Part shown: piece by piece, positions 24,701-34,500 of the stretch | Position numbering within the stretch: position 1 is the first letter of the stretch | Layout: the number at the start of each line of letters is the position of its first letter | NCBI RefSeq assembly: GCF_021155775.2 | Contig: NC_060238.1 | Span: 17,646,542 to 17,710,541, forward strand | DNA from: Neodiprion pinetum | Taxonomy: Eukaryota; Arthropoda; Insecta; Hymenoptera; Diprionidae | Reading direction: 5' to 3' | Length of the DNA: 64,000 nt | Program-made: the position numbers and the translations under genes | The notes under the pieces: model-generated | What the model was told of the DNA's origin: nothing | Database searches by the model: none | What the model saw: the letters and a program-made list of their open reading frames with translations, nothing else

Positions 24701-27700
24701 AATTCACCTTCAGGTCGAAGATTATCATCGTGTTTGATGGGTGTTCGTTTTTCTGCCGGACCGTACGGAGTTTTTTCTGGTCTTTCAAACTCACCCTCCG
24801 TTCGAAGGTTGTCTTTTGGTTTCTTAACTTCAGGTCTTTCAGCAGGGCGATACTTTTGGTGTTCAGGTCTTTCAAATTCACCCTCTGGTCGAAGATTATC
24901 ATCGTGTTTGATCGGTGTTCGTTTTTCAGCCGGACCGTACGGAGTTTTTTCTGGTCTTTCAAACTCACCCTCCGGTCGGAGGTTGTCTTTCGGCTTCTTA
25001 ACTTCGGGTCTTTCAGCAGGGCGGTATTTTTCATGCTCGGGTCTTTCAAATTCACCTTCGGGTCGAAGATTATCGTCGTGCTTGATCGGCGTCCGTTTTT
25101 CAGCAGGCCCGTAAGGTGTCTTTTCGGGTCTCTCGAATTCTCCTTCAGGTCGTAAATTGTCTTTTGGCCGTTTGACTTCAGGTCTCTCAGCAGGGCGGTA
25201 CTTTTCATGCTCAGGTCTTTCGAATTCACCTTCAGGTCGAAGGTTATCATCATGTTTGATTGGTGTTCGTTTTTCAGCCGGACCGTACGGAGTTTTTTCT
25301 GGTCTTTCAAACTCACCCTCCGGTCGGAGGTTGTCTTTCGGCTTCTTAACTTCGGGTTTTTCAGCAGGGCGGTATTTTTGATGCTCGGGTCTTTCAAATT
25401 CACCTTCGGGTCGAAGATTATCGTCGTGCTTGATCGGCGTCCGTTTTTCAGCAGGCCCGTAAGGTGTCTTTTCGGGTCTTTCGAATTCTCCTTCAGGTCG
25501 CAAATTGTCCTTCGGCCTTTTGACTTCAGGTCTCTCAGCAGGGCGGTATTTTTGATGCTCGGGTCTTTCGAATTCACCTTCAGGTCGAAGATTATCGTCG
25601 TGCTTGATCGGCGTTCGTTTTTCAGCAGGCCCGTAAGGCGTCTTTTCGGGTCTTTCGAATTCTCCTTCAGGTCGCAGATTATCCTTTGGCTTTTTGACTT
25701 CAGGTCTCTCAGCAGGGCGGTATTTTTCATGTTCAGGTCTTTCGAATTCACCTTCAGGTCGAAGATTATCGTCGTGCTTGATCGGCGTTCGTTTTTCAGC
25801 AGGCCCGTAAGGCGTCTTTTCGGGTCTCTCGAATTCTCCCTCAGGTCGGAGGTTGTCTTTCGGCTTTTTAACTTCGGGTCTTTCAGCAGGGCGGTACTTT
25901 TCATGCTCAGGTCTTTCGAATTCACCTTCAGGTCGAAGATTATCGTCATGCTTGATTGGCGTTCGTTTTTCTGCTGGACCATAAGGCGTTTTTTCTGGTC
26001 TTTCAAATTCTCCCTCAGGTCGGAGGTTGTCTTTCGGCCTCTTAACATCGGGTCTTTCAGCAGGGCGATACTTTTCATGCTTAGGTCTTTCGAATTCACC
26101 TTCAGGTCGAAGATTATCGTCGTGCTTGATCGGCGTCCGTTTTTCAGCCGGACCATAGGGCGTTTTTTCTGGTCTCTCGAATTCTCCCTCAGGTCGGAGG
26201 TTGTCTTTCGGCTTTTTAACTTCGGGTCTTTCAGCAGGGCGGTACTTTTCATGCTCAGGTCTTTCGAATTCACCTTCAGGTCGAAGATTATCGTCGTGCT
26301 TGATCGGCGTTCGTTTTTCAGCAGGCCCATAAGGCGTCTTTTCGGGTCTCTCGAATTCTCCCTCAGGTCGGAGGTTGTCTTTCGGCTTTTTAACTTCGGG
26401 TCTTTCAGCAGGGCGGTACTTTTCATGCTCATGTCTTTCGAATTCACCTTCAGGTCGAAGATTATCGTCATGCTTGATTGGCGTTCGTTTTTCTGCTGGA
26501 CCATAAGGCGTTTTTTCTGGTCTTTCAAATTCTCCCTCAGGTCGGAGGTTGTCTTTCGGCCTCTTAACATCGGGTCTTTCAGCAGGGCGGTACTTTTCAT
26601 GCTTAGGTCTTTCGAATTCACCTTCAGGTCGAAGATTATCGTCGTGCTTGATCGGCGTCCGTTTTTCAGCCGGACCATAGGGCGTTCTTTCTGGTCTCTC
26701 GAATTCTCCCTCAGGTCGGAGGTTGTCTTTCGGCTTCTTAACTTCGGGTCTTTCAGCAGGGCGGTACTTTTCATGCTCAGGTCTTTCGAATTCTCCTTCA
26801 GGTCGAAGATTATCGTCATGTTTGATTGGTGTTCGTTTTTCAGCAGGGCCATATGGTGTTTTTTGTGGTCTTTCAAATTCTCCTTCAGGTCGCAAATTGT
26901 CTTTTGGCTTCCTGACTTCTGGTCTTTCAGCAGTTTTTGGCGAGTAATCATCCTTAGGTCGACCTTCGAATGGTCCTTCCGGCCTCAGGTTATCCCGATG
27001 TTTCGTCACTTCAACTCGTTCTCTAACCAAGAAGTCAGTATACTCGTCTCGTGATCTATAAGTTGAAATTTCACCTTCCATATGCAGGTTGTCAGAATGC
27101 TTGACAATATCGACACGGTCAACTGTTACATGTTTATAATCGTCCCTAGGCCTGCCTTCAAATATACCTTCCGGTTTCAAATTATCTTCTGGCCGTTTAA
27201 CGTCAGCACGTTCTCCGTGCGTGGGCTTGAAATCATCTTTTGGTTTGCCAATAAAATCACCTTCTGGTTTCAGGTTATCCGGATGTTTAATTGGTGTTCG
27301 TTTTTCACTCGGACCCACTTTAGTTGGTTCTGGTCGTTCGAAATCGCCTTCTGGCTTAAGATTATCTTGAGGCTTTGTGACCTTAGGCCTTTCAGCAGGG
27401 CGGAACTTTTCGTGCTCTGGACGTTCGAAGTTACCTTCTGGTTTTAAATTATCTGGATGCTTGATTGGCGTTCTTCTCTCTGCGGGTTCAAAGGGCTTAC
27501 GTTCTCTGTTCAAGAATTCTCCCGACGGGAATAAATTATCTGGATGACGAACAATGTCAGCTCTGTCACCGGGCCCAAAGGGTTCCTCCTCAGGTCTTTC
27601 GAAATCACCTTCGGGATGAAGATTGTCAGGATGTCTGATCGGCTGGCGACGTTCTCCAGGAGTATATTTGTCCTTTGGTCGACCCTCGAATGGTCCTTCA

Positions 27701-28554
27701 GGCTTGAGGTTATCTTGGGGTCGTTTGACATCAGGTTTTTCGACATATTTCGGTCCATAGTCATTTTTAGGACGGCCATCGAAGTCTCCTTCAGGACGTA
27801 GATTATCTCCAGGCTTTATCGGGGTCCTGCGTTCAGCAGGTTCAAATGGTTGACGCTCTCTATCGGGGAAATCGCCCTTGGGGAACAGATTGTCAGGGTG
27901 ACGAACGATTGGTGCTCTTTCACCTGGGCCATACGGTTCTTGGACAGGTCTCTCAAATTCTCCTTCAGGTTTCAAATTGTCTGCATGTTTAATGGGTGTG
28001 CGTCGTTCAGCCGGTGTAAATTTGTCTTTCGGCCGATCTTCGAAGGTTCCTTCTGGGCGAAGATTATCCTTGGGCTTCTTAACTTCGGGACGTTCACCTT
28101 GTTTCGGAGAGAAATCATCCTTAGGACGCCCTTCAAACGGCCCTTCCGTCTTAAGGTTGTCCTGAGGCTTTTTAACTGGCGCACGATCTCCCGTGGTTGG
28201 TTTGAAATCGTCTTTGGGACGTCCTTCGAAAGTTCCTTCGGGCTTCAGATTGTCCTTCGGTTTATGCGGTTCTCGTCTTTCGGTAAGCATTGGCACGTAA
28301 TCATCCCTGGATTTAGGTGTTCCTTCGAAAGGACCTTCTGGCTTCAGATTATCATCGCGTCTGATGATTGTTGTAGACACGTAATCAGTTTGATCAAAGT
28401 TATGGTACTCTTCATTGGTGGTTGTAAAGTTCTCGATAATGTCCGTCCTGCCATAATATCGGTCGACTTCGTCCGTTGTTGTTTTGTGACGGGTGGGTCC
28501 TTCGTGCTCAACAATTTCGTAAGTTGGAAAGTCTTCTTTGACGTGAGAGATTCC
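18760..28554 (-). CDS. Exon 6 of SAXO-like gene (Mn-repeat array and tail)
   Basis: The acceptor 'tccatttctag' is followed by GISHVKEDFPTYEIVEHEG, so the exon begins about 58 codons before the GTG codon at 28380. It has 3,264 codons without a stop. The repeat zone (to about 20340) alternates two unit types: 'DNLRPEGEFERPEHEKYRPAER' and 'DNLRPEGEFERPEKTPYGPAEKR', with more diverged 'MEGEIDVHRSRDDY' units at both ends. The tail (about 20300-18760) is rich in Ser, Gln, His and Arg, including a QQ/HQQ run near 19520-19600, and closes with HTRDTPKHKFYMPLISN. The stop is TAA. Confidence 0.9.
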   Translation of the reverse strand, partial: GISHVKEDFPTYEIVEHEGPTRHKTTTDEVDRYYGRTDIIENFTTTNEEYHNFDQTDYVSTTIIRRDDNLKPEGPFEGTPKSRDDYVPMLTERREPHKPKDNLKPEGTFEGRPKDDFKPTTGDRAPVKKPQDNLKTEGPFEGRPKDDFSPKQGERPEVKKPKDNLRPEGTFEDRPKDKFTPAERRTPIKHADNLKPEGEFERPVQEPYGPGERAPIVRHPDNLFPKGDFPDRERQPFEPAERRTPIKPGDNLRPEGDFDGRPKNDYGPKYVEKPDVKRPQDNLKPEGPFEGRPKDKYTPGERRQPIRHPDNLHPEGDFERPEEEPFGPGDRADIVRHPDNLFPSGEFLNRERKPFEPAERRTPIKHPDNLKPEGNFERPEHEKFRPAERPKVTKPQDNLKPEGDFERPEPTKVGPSEKRTPIKHPDNLKPEGDFIGKPKDDFKPTHGERADVKRPEDNLKPEGIFEGRPRDDYKHVTVDRVDIVKHSDNLHMEGEISTYRSRDEYTDFLVRERVEVTKHRDNLRPEGPFEGRPKDDYSPKTAERPEVRKPKDNLRPEGEFERPQKTPYGPAEKRTPIKHDDNLRPEGEFERPEHEKYRPAERPEVKKPKDNLRPEGEFERPERTPYGPAEKRTPIKHDDNLRPEGEFERPKHEKYRPAERPDVKRPKDNLRPEGEFERPEKTPYGPAEKRTPIKHDDNLRPEGEFERHEHEKYRPAERPEVKKPKDNLRPEGEFERPEKTPYGPAEKRTPIKHDDNLRPEGEFERPEHEKYRPAERPEVKKPKDNLRPEGEFERPEKTPYGPAEKRTPIKHDDNLRPEGEFERPKHEKYRPAERPDVKRPKDNLRPEGEFERPEKTPYGPAEKRTPIKHDDNLRPEGEFERPEHEKYRPAERPEVKKPKDNLRPEGEFERPEKTPYGPAEKRTPIKHDDNLRPEGEFERPEHEKYRPAERPEVKKPKDNLRPEGEFERPEKTPYGPAEKRTPIKHDDNLRPEGEFERPEHQKYRPAERPEVKRPKDNLRPEGEFERPEKTPYGPAEKRTPIKHDDNLRPEGEFERPEHQKYRPAEKPEVKKPKDNLRPEGEFERPEKTPYGPAEKRTPIKHDDNLRPEGEFERPEHEKYRPAERPEVKRPKDNLRPEGEFERPEKTPYGPAEKRTPIKHDDNLRPEGEFERPEHEKYRPAERPEVKKPKDNLRPEGEFERPEKTPYGPAEKRTPIKHDDNLRPEGEFERPEHQKYRPAERPEVKKPKDNLRTEGEFERPEKTPYGPAEKRTPIKHDDNLRPEGEFERPKHEKYRPAERPEVKRPKDNLRPEGEFERPEKTPYGPAEKRTPIKHDDNLRPEGEFERPEHEKYRPAERPEVKKPKDNLRPEGEFERPEKTPYGPAEKRTPIKHDDNLRPEGEFERPEHEKYRPAERPEVKRPKDNLRPEGEFERPEKTPYGPAEKRTPIKHDDNLRPEGEFERPEHEKYRPAERPEVKKPKDNLRPEGEFERPEKTPYGPAEKRTPIKHDDNLRPEGEFERPEHEKYRPAERPEVKRPKDNLRPEGEFERPEKTPYGPAEKRTPIKHDDNLRPEGEFERPEHEKYRSAERPEVKKPKDNLRPEGEFERPEKTPYGPAEKRTPIKHDDNLRPEGEFERPEHQKYRPAERPEVKKPKDNLRPEGEFERPEKTPYGPAEKRTPIKHDDNLRPEGEFERPEHEKYRPAERPEVKRPKDNLRPEGEFERPEKTPYGPAEKRTPIKHDDNLRPEGEFERPEHERYRPAERPEVKKPKDNLRPEGEFERPEKTSYGPAEKRTPIKHGDNLRPEGEFERPEHEKYRPAERPEVKKPKDNLRPEGEFERPEKTSYGPAEKRTPIKHGDNLRPEGEFERPEHEKFRPAERPEVKRPRDNLRPEGEFQRPEKTSVGPAERRTPIKHSDNLKPEGDFVGRVRDDYKIIKGERVDVIKHTDNLRMEGDIQTYRSRDDYTDFLLRERVEVTKYEDNLRMEGEFIDMRTRDDYKVVKGERAEVKKPKDNLKPEGDFERPDKKPVGPAERRTPIKHADNLKPEGDFTDRQLEEAPKKGERAEIKKPKDNLRPEGEFDRPEKTSYGPAEKRTPIKHADNLKPEGDFTGRPKEETPKRGDRADIKKPKDNLRPEGNFERPDKAIFGPAERRTPIRHEDNLHPEGEFTGRPKDDFTPKRVERPVQKKPQDNLKPEGEFTGRPREDYVRKIGERSEIVVHKDNLRMEGEIDVHRSRDDYTISRTERVDVVRHEDNLKIEGEFIDVRRRDDYNITRGERTEIIRHEDNLRPEGDFERPEKAPVGPAERRSPIKHPDNLKPEGDFIRRPKDAAPTKGDRAVVKKPKDNLRPEGDFERPDKSPVGPGERRTPIRHADNLKPEGDFERRSPTKVGPGERRTPIRHEDNLKPEGDFERRSPSKVGPGERRTPIRHEDNLKPEGDFERRAPSKVGPGERRTPIRHEDNLKPEGDFEKRTPSKVGPGERRTPIRHEDNLHPEGDFYGMPKNESTPKKGDRAIIKRPQDNLRSEGEMQMTQTSKDDYRVVKGDRFEVRRREDHLRMEGEIDVRRSRDDYKKITKVERVDVVRHEDNLRIEGEFVDVRRRDDYTTHVGGERTFIQRQSDNLRPEGDFERPEKSHVGPGERRSPIKHPDNLKPEGDFEQRIPQQVGPGERRTPIRHGDNLKSEGEFDGRPRDDYSPKKAERTEIVRREDNLKMTGDFRDTTSQKSAYKVIRGERVEVKRHEGNLKISTDAMESKTTSRDTFTPTRKDSAGIVSYDRPVNRQTHMESSISLGEDTSTMSTTNQRNYNTYTRKTGREVATKLDDVQSNVKRAATTETKTMPDGSVVTVIRETTTKHTGQKLVGQTSHQQHAHHTNVSERHATRVIDNSVIGGGPSGPRGDSSVGSIVQDNDISRRSTTAVDNQRHVNEQHHRINNEQRLRSENVSQTRYVVDDRSITDVNKHARNQITRDISSNTRHLADNRSTSIQDIQKQQQIERHQRQQQQHQQQQQHEISRRDYVNTELVDNRQTNSARHHHSSMHTQHTVASQARYNTNQSSSNDFKQIIGGYSGQSAVDSSTKTSHHRKNIISSSSADVSNSVLHRRGVTSSTEALHTISSTAAAQRKSISNLADSGQYISNSSQSSDRRSLTSLHRSTKDGNPWASATYERPQRVVHRDNLTIGGKFYSQREANSYGNFTTQKTERVQRRSNVSHIALGDGSATTSTSYKKEFVPKQQGPCPAALLEAKKAPFKHTRDTPKHKFYMPLISN

Positions 28555-31500
28555 CTAGAAATGGAAGAGAAGAAGATTGATTAATACCATTTCATTCTTA
28601 TCCACCAAAAAATCTAGTAATTCCAAGTTTTTTAATGCTGAAATCTTGAAATCATTATACAAGATCTGAAAGCCCCGAATTTTCGCCTTATCATGAACTA
28701 AATAACGAAGATGCAGCCTACGGTCTTGAAGAATTTCGGGAATTGAAATGTTGGAACTAGAATTACTCACCGTAAATTCTCCTTCGCCAATGATCAAATT
28801 ATCTGTACGTCTAATTACTTCCGCTCGCTCTATAGTTCGATGATCGATATACTCAGTTCGGCTCGTTGTTTCGTCTATAAATTCACCTTCTACTTTTGTG
28901 TAGGTGTTGCGACGCACAGGGCTTGGTCGTTCGCCGGGTAGCCCGGGGAAGGCCAGCTCTTTTGTTGTCACGCCTGAAAGAAATGGAGAACAAAAACCAC
29001 AAATATAATTATTTTATCACTAACGTCATTGCGATGCAGATCTACCATCGAACTATACTGTGATAAGACCTTCAAACAGTTGCATATAGTGGTAATGTAG
29101 TTCACATGCTTGTAACAAATGGGAATAACATTTTACCATCGAAATCACCCTCGGGCCTCAAATTATCTTGGGGGCGCCTAACAGGCGCTCGTTCGCCTTT
29201 GGTGGGCGCTTCTTCCTTGGGACGTCCGTAGAAATCTCCTTCAGGATGTAGATTATCCTGAGGCTTTCGAACCGGAGCTCGGTCTCCGTGGGTGACGACG
29301 TAGTCAGTACGTCGTTCTCCAATGAATTCACCCTCCAGGTGCAGGTGGTCTTCATGGTGAACTATCACTTGTCTATCTACGTGTTTTTCATCATATTCGT
29401 GGCGGTAAGACGTTACGCTGTCTATAGGCTCGTGAGGTGATTCAAAATTGTCCTGGCCAACGTTGTGAGGACATCGGTGCCGTCTGAAATAATTCGTACA
29501 CCACCAATTAATTGTTGTCGCATTATTTTACAGTATTGAGGTAGAACAATTAATAATATTCCCATGAACTTTCATTTTTCTATCGGTTTGCATGTGTTGT
29601 AAATTTTCGGTTTTTCTAATCTCACAAGAGCAATGGAACTATAATTAGTTTTTTTTCACGGTAGCTGGTCTGAGTTTCAAGGATACATTTAGCGTTAATT
29701 CAGTATTATTATAATAACTTGGCAGTAGGCATTCGATACATCAGTCATGCAATGACTCAGGTGGCAGAGGAGGCTATCCACGTGGGTGCTTCTAACCGTA
29801 TAGTTATTAGTTATGCATCATTACTTACACGCGCATTGTCTTTTTTAGTTCAATTCCTGCCAGATTTACACTGACTGTGTCCTACGCTCACACTATTACA
29901 CTCTCTTATTTGGCTTATGCTGGTCTATTATTAATTCTCTTGCGACCACGCGATTTTCGCAATCAACTCATTCAAAGAATTGACTATAATTATATATAAC
30001 CGCGAGATATTAAATCCTACGTTACTTATTGACAGCCATTTTGAATATTAATGGCTGTTTTTGGACTCTCGAAAACTATTCAGATATTACAAATCATGGT
30101 GTTATGCGTATTTTGTGGATTAGTTTCTTGAGTCTACAATGAAGTTATTCTAAATAATTAGCTACACTAGTCTCTGGATTCAGATTTCACGATCGCAGCT
30201 GTCCTTGGATACTTTGTACGAAATCGCCTGTACAGCAGTTAAATGTCAGGGAGTCTTTAACATTACTACGAGCTAAATTAAAATTGTGAGGATTGGTTAA
30301 AAAAAAAAAGAACTTATTAGACAAGTTTCTATTCATAATTTTAATTATAGTACAAATTTGTCGCCTAAACTAATCTATGAAGAAAGCCATAACGATGGTC
30401 CTAATGAATTGTAATACCATATTTGAACGTGAAATACCATATTTTTCTTCAATTTATGCATTACATCCGTTAAAATGTTGCCCCGTTAGAATGATATACA
30501 TTGAAAGCGTAATCTCCTCTCAAGGCATTGCCGCATATGGAACGACCGCGACATAGTAAAAGCAGACTCGGATTAGCCCCGTTCAACTCTTGCACTGCAC
30601 CATAGAAGGAGCTGCCTCTAAAGAGAATTACTTAGCTTCTCAGCTGGTGATTGGCTCTGCGGCCCCCGCATGCCTTAAGGGGTTACACTGGTGTAAAACT
30701 TAAATTTTTTTTTCCTTCAAAAAATAGTTTAAACGGTTAATATTATATTTCCAATAAGTTTTATATTGATGTTTCAAATGATTTTTGAGTTGGAGCATTT
30801 TTCAGAAGGTAATTTTATCACTCGAGATACTAGTGTTTAAACGTTAACGGCGTTTTTGTCAAAACCATGTTTTTTAAAACGATGTACACGATATTTCGAG
30901 CTGTAATCGATGATTTGGTTTGAAATTTGGTACACATATTCACAGGAATAGTGCTTTTCGGCTGATTTACAATTTTATTGTTTTAAATTGTTGTTCAGTA
31001 ATTATTAATAATAATAAAACGTGTTTTTGAGCCAAAAATATTGAAAAAATTATTAATATTGCATCAGCACTTTTTCCGAAGTTAATCTCTGAAAATTAGC
31101 CTGTTTCGGCGCTCGTCTAAGTAGGGTAACCCCTTCAGTCTTTCACTCCAGCGGGCTCAGGTTTGTAATACGTACACACAAAGGCTTACAGAGATTTACA
31201 ATCAGCCTGTGTTTGATTCAGTCAAACACAGTTTGCCCGTGAAATTTCTACAAGTAAATTGCAGCACATTGCTGAGAACTACTGCCAAACGTGGTTCAAC
31301 TAGTCTTCAACTACATAGCACAACGTTGACAATGATTTTGCTTCTGTGATGTTATGTAGCTATTTAGTTGTTCAACCAAGCGTTTCAATTTAAGTATATT
31401 ATATATAGTAGCAGACCTTTGTTTCACCGGAATTCAAGCCCTTACGATTTGTCAGCGTTTCCATAGGACTCGTGGATTACGTTCAGACGTGACACAGCTT

Positions 31501-34500
31501 TTAGCAGGTTAACCATTTATTTGCTACCAACGTGTTCAGTCATTTCAATTGTTTTCTGAATGTTGCGTACGGGTCAACTCAACGATAAATCAATAATAAC
31601 CGCCATAAGCAACGCTGATCCAGTCATCAAAGAACGAACAGAATTTCGAATGAAGGTATGCTTGTATACCTAGCGACATCGATACTATTAATGTTAATGT
31701 TAGCTGGTTTCACCGGCTGGTTCACCTCTTTGGATAAGGAACTTCAGGTGTCAATGACATACTTTACATACCTGGGTATATAGTATGTCTACCTCAAATG
31801 ACGCAACCGTAAGCAGTCGTCAAATAAATACTAAACGCTTTGTACATTGGTGAGTAGAAATGGCTATACTTTGAACATTCTCTATACTACCGTCTCATTT
31901 TATCTCATTTACTCTGAGCTGAAGACCGATGTAAGAATTGAACAGTAGCTGCGATAGAAGCGGAGTAGCTAACTCTTGGCAACAAGTTTGCTGCATCTCT
32001 ATTGAAAATTTGTACGAGTGTGAAGATGAAATAGTTCTACCAGTGCTTGGAAGAAACATTGAAGATTTCGCTATACTAGAAAACAAAAAACGCTAAATTT
32101 GCTAACAAAAATGCTGCAGTAGGTAGTTGTCATCAAAACTTTGCTCGGCGTGAGTTTGAATTTTGATTAGCACTTTCATGTTTTTCGAGTTCTCAATGCT
32201 TATTATACATAATAGATGTCAGTGATGTTTGCCGGTGTTTCAGTTACCGCTAGTATGGTTGAATCTTACGTATAATACACGTTTTATACTTCCACAGTCA
32301 GAGTCACCTTTCTTTTGTGAAACATGGACACGCAAAATTTCGCGTTCCGCCTTTTGTTTAGCCGCAACAAAGTTCTTTGTCAGGGATTAATTGTTCGTTA
32401 CGATAGTCGATCGTGCGGTATAGAACCCATAAGTGACGAACCGGTTGAAAGAGAAAGCTGCAGTTTCGAATCTTCCGACGCCGACAAAAATTCCGTGTCA
32501 GTGAGGCTCGCGTAATTCACTGGGCATGGCTGTTGCTAGGTCCCGAAAAATTCAACTTTCATGATTAAGCCCTAGGATTTCGCAGGGTTTAAAACGGCCC
32601 TAGCCTAACCTAACATAACCTAACCTAACGGAACGCAACGTAACTTAACCTAACTTAACCTAACCTAACCTAACCTAACTTGGTTATTTTGCTTCGTTTC
32701 GTGGGAGCACGAGGACCAAATGATATCTTGACAACGATAATAAAATTGCTAATTTTATCGCTATGGTTCGGTCCAGTTCCGTCTAGTTATCTGCGAAAGT
32801 AAAAAAATATTTGGCCCGCTTGAGGCGACGCGACGGCGCGGTGTGTCATTGAATTGAAAGATTGCTTTGTAGTGAAAAATTAAGGTTGACGTTATTAACG
32901 CTATTGTCGGGTGTGCTCTGACCGTGCGCCGTGTTACCAATTTGTTTTTTTCTAACTTCCCGACGTGACGGCAGAAAAACTAGATACATATTATAATTCT
33001 GTTGCCTGCATCCATTAGAAAACGAATTTATGCGATACATACATACGTATGTATAGTACGTATCTGCGAACATTCGGTTCTGTATGATTTAACAAGGAGT
33101 TGAGAAGCAAGGCGGTCGCCTTTATGGTCTTACCTATAATTTGATTCGCATATTACCGTGCAAGATAATCAGCCTTGACTTTTTTCCGTCTTGTGCAGGA
33201 AAAAAAACGTAGTGTATCTAATAATTCGGTAGTGTATATTACCCGTAACAGAATCTCATGAATACTGCAAGAATTTGTATTTATCCTATTATCCATATTT
33301 GTACGTAAGTGAAAATTGATACGTCATTAATTCGAGGAGGATTACTTACATATTACGACCTTCGCTGAAACTCATTTGACAGAGATGCGCATGCACATCT
33401 GATTTCTCATTACGATTGTTGTTACTTACAAAACAAAAAACAATCACCCATAGAGTTTATCTATTCAGTCGAAGTCAAATTAAAATTATAGTAAATTACA
33501 AGCGATTGTAATTTACCATATCAAGCTACAGAAACATTGGTCGTATTATCCTTATTGATGGGTCATCATTTTGGCCAACAATTTTTTCCAATACGGAATT
33601 ATCAGTGACATTACCTCACTCGCCCCAACGCGGCGCCTTAACCAAACCGGATCGACAATTTTACCATAACAATATTCAGTTGTTGTAACAAGTGTGGGCT
33701 GAAGAGTACGAGTAGATGGCCCCGATTACGTCATTGTTAGTGACGGGAATCGCGCGTCACAGCATTGCTAGCATGGAGATTTCACATGTATTTAATGGTA
33801 GTCCCGTGTATCTATCATGATATACAGGCACTCTGCAGACCTGAAGCACCAGTTTTTAGATCGTTCTACGAATTACGTAATGAACACGATGAGAGGAATA
33901 CATATTTCGGTGTCTGGTCAAGCGGCTTCGAAAATGTCATCATTAAATTTGAACGTGTTGTTGTAAGAATTTTTCAAACAATATATAAACACAAGCTTGG
34001 GCATATATCCGAGGCTCATTCGTTGGAGGACATATTGATCGATTGATATGGGTATAAAGATATTTGTTGCCCCACGAAGCGGATGCCTCGTCGAAATTTT
34101 TATTCTGAACTCGCTGCCAAACGTCTCATTGTTATTTAGTACCGTGGTGCGTTGTGGGATCGGCGATGAAGAATGTAAGGGGAAGTGAGAGAGAGAGAGT
34201 GAGAGAGAGGGGGGGGGGGGGGGGAGACGTGCATTAATGCCCTGAGACCAAGGTCGCTTGAGGTCAGCAGAAGAGGTTGCATTCAATGGAGAGTACTCGA
34301 CGTGTTACAAGAAAAGCTAACAATAAGTAAAATAATAAAAACGACATGCGTTACAGTTATACGCGAAAAGTACAGATGTAAAAGGTAAGAACAAGTGCAT
34401 CGTAAGTGCAGTCAATTATGTAATCGATAGATACGAAACCGAAAAGGTTACATAACCACAAGTATTTACATTGAAGACTACGTTACATATCCGAAATACA

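Noticed and set aside
22803..26951. A 1,382-codon open frame on the minus strand overlapping exon 6 in another phase
   Set aside because: It is an off-frame shadow of the 174-bp array. A unit whose length divides by three and lacks a stop in one phase stays open across all copies. The Mn-repeat frame is the one matched by splicing and family.
23467..27054. Plus-strand open frames of 562 and 615 codons opposite the repeat array
   Set aside because: Same cause: stop-free antisense phase of a tandem repeat. The products are simple Phe/Ser/Arg-rich repeats with no independent evidence.
28381..28383. Start of the large repeat protein at the GTG codon near 28380
   Set aside because: GTG is not a normal eukaryotic start. 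The frame continues upstream to a good acceptor at 28554 and joins exon 5 in phase.
32324..32515. A 63-codon plus-strand frame (MDTQNFAFRLLF...)
   Set aside because: Short, no domain, lies in intron 3 beside the CCTAA tract; chance is adequate.
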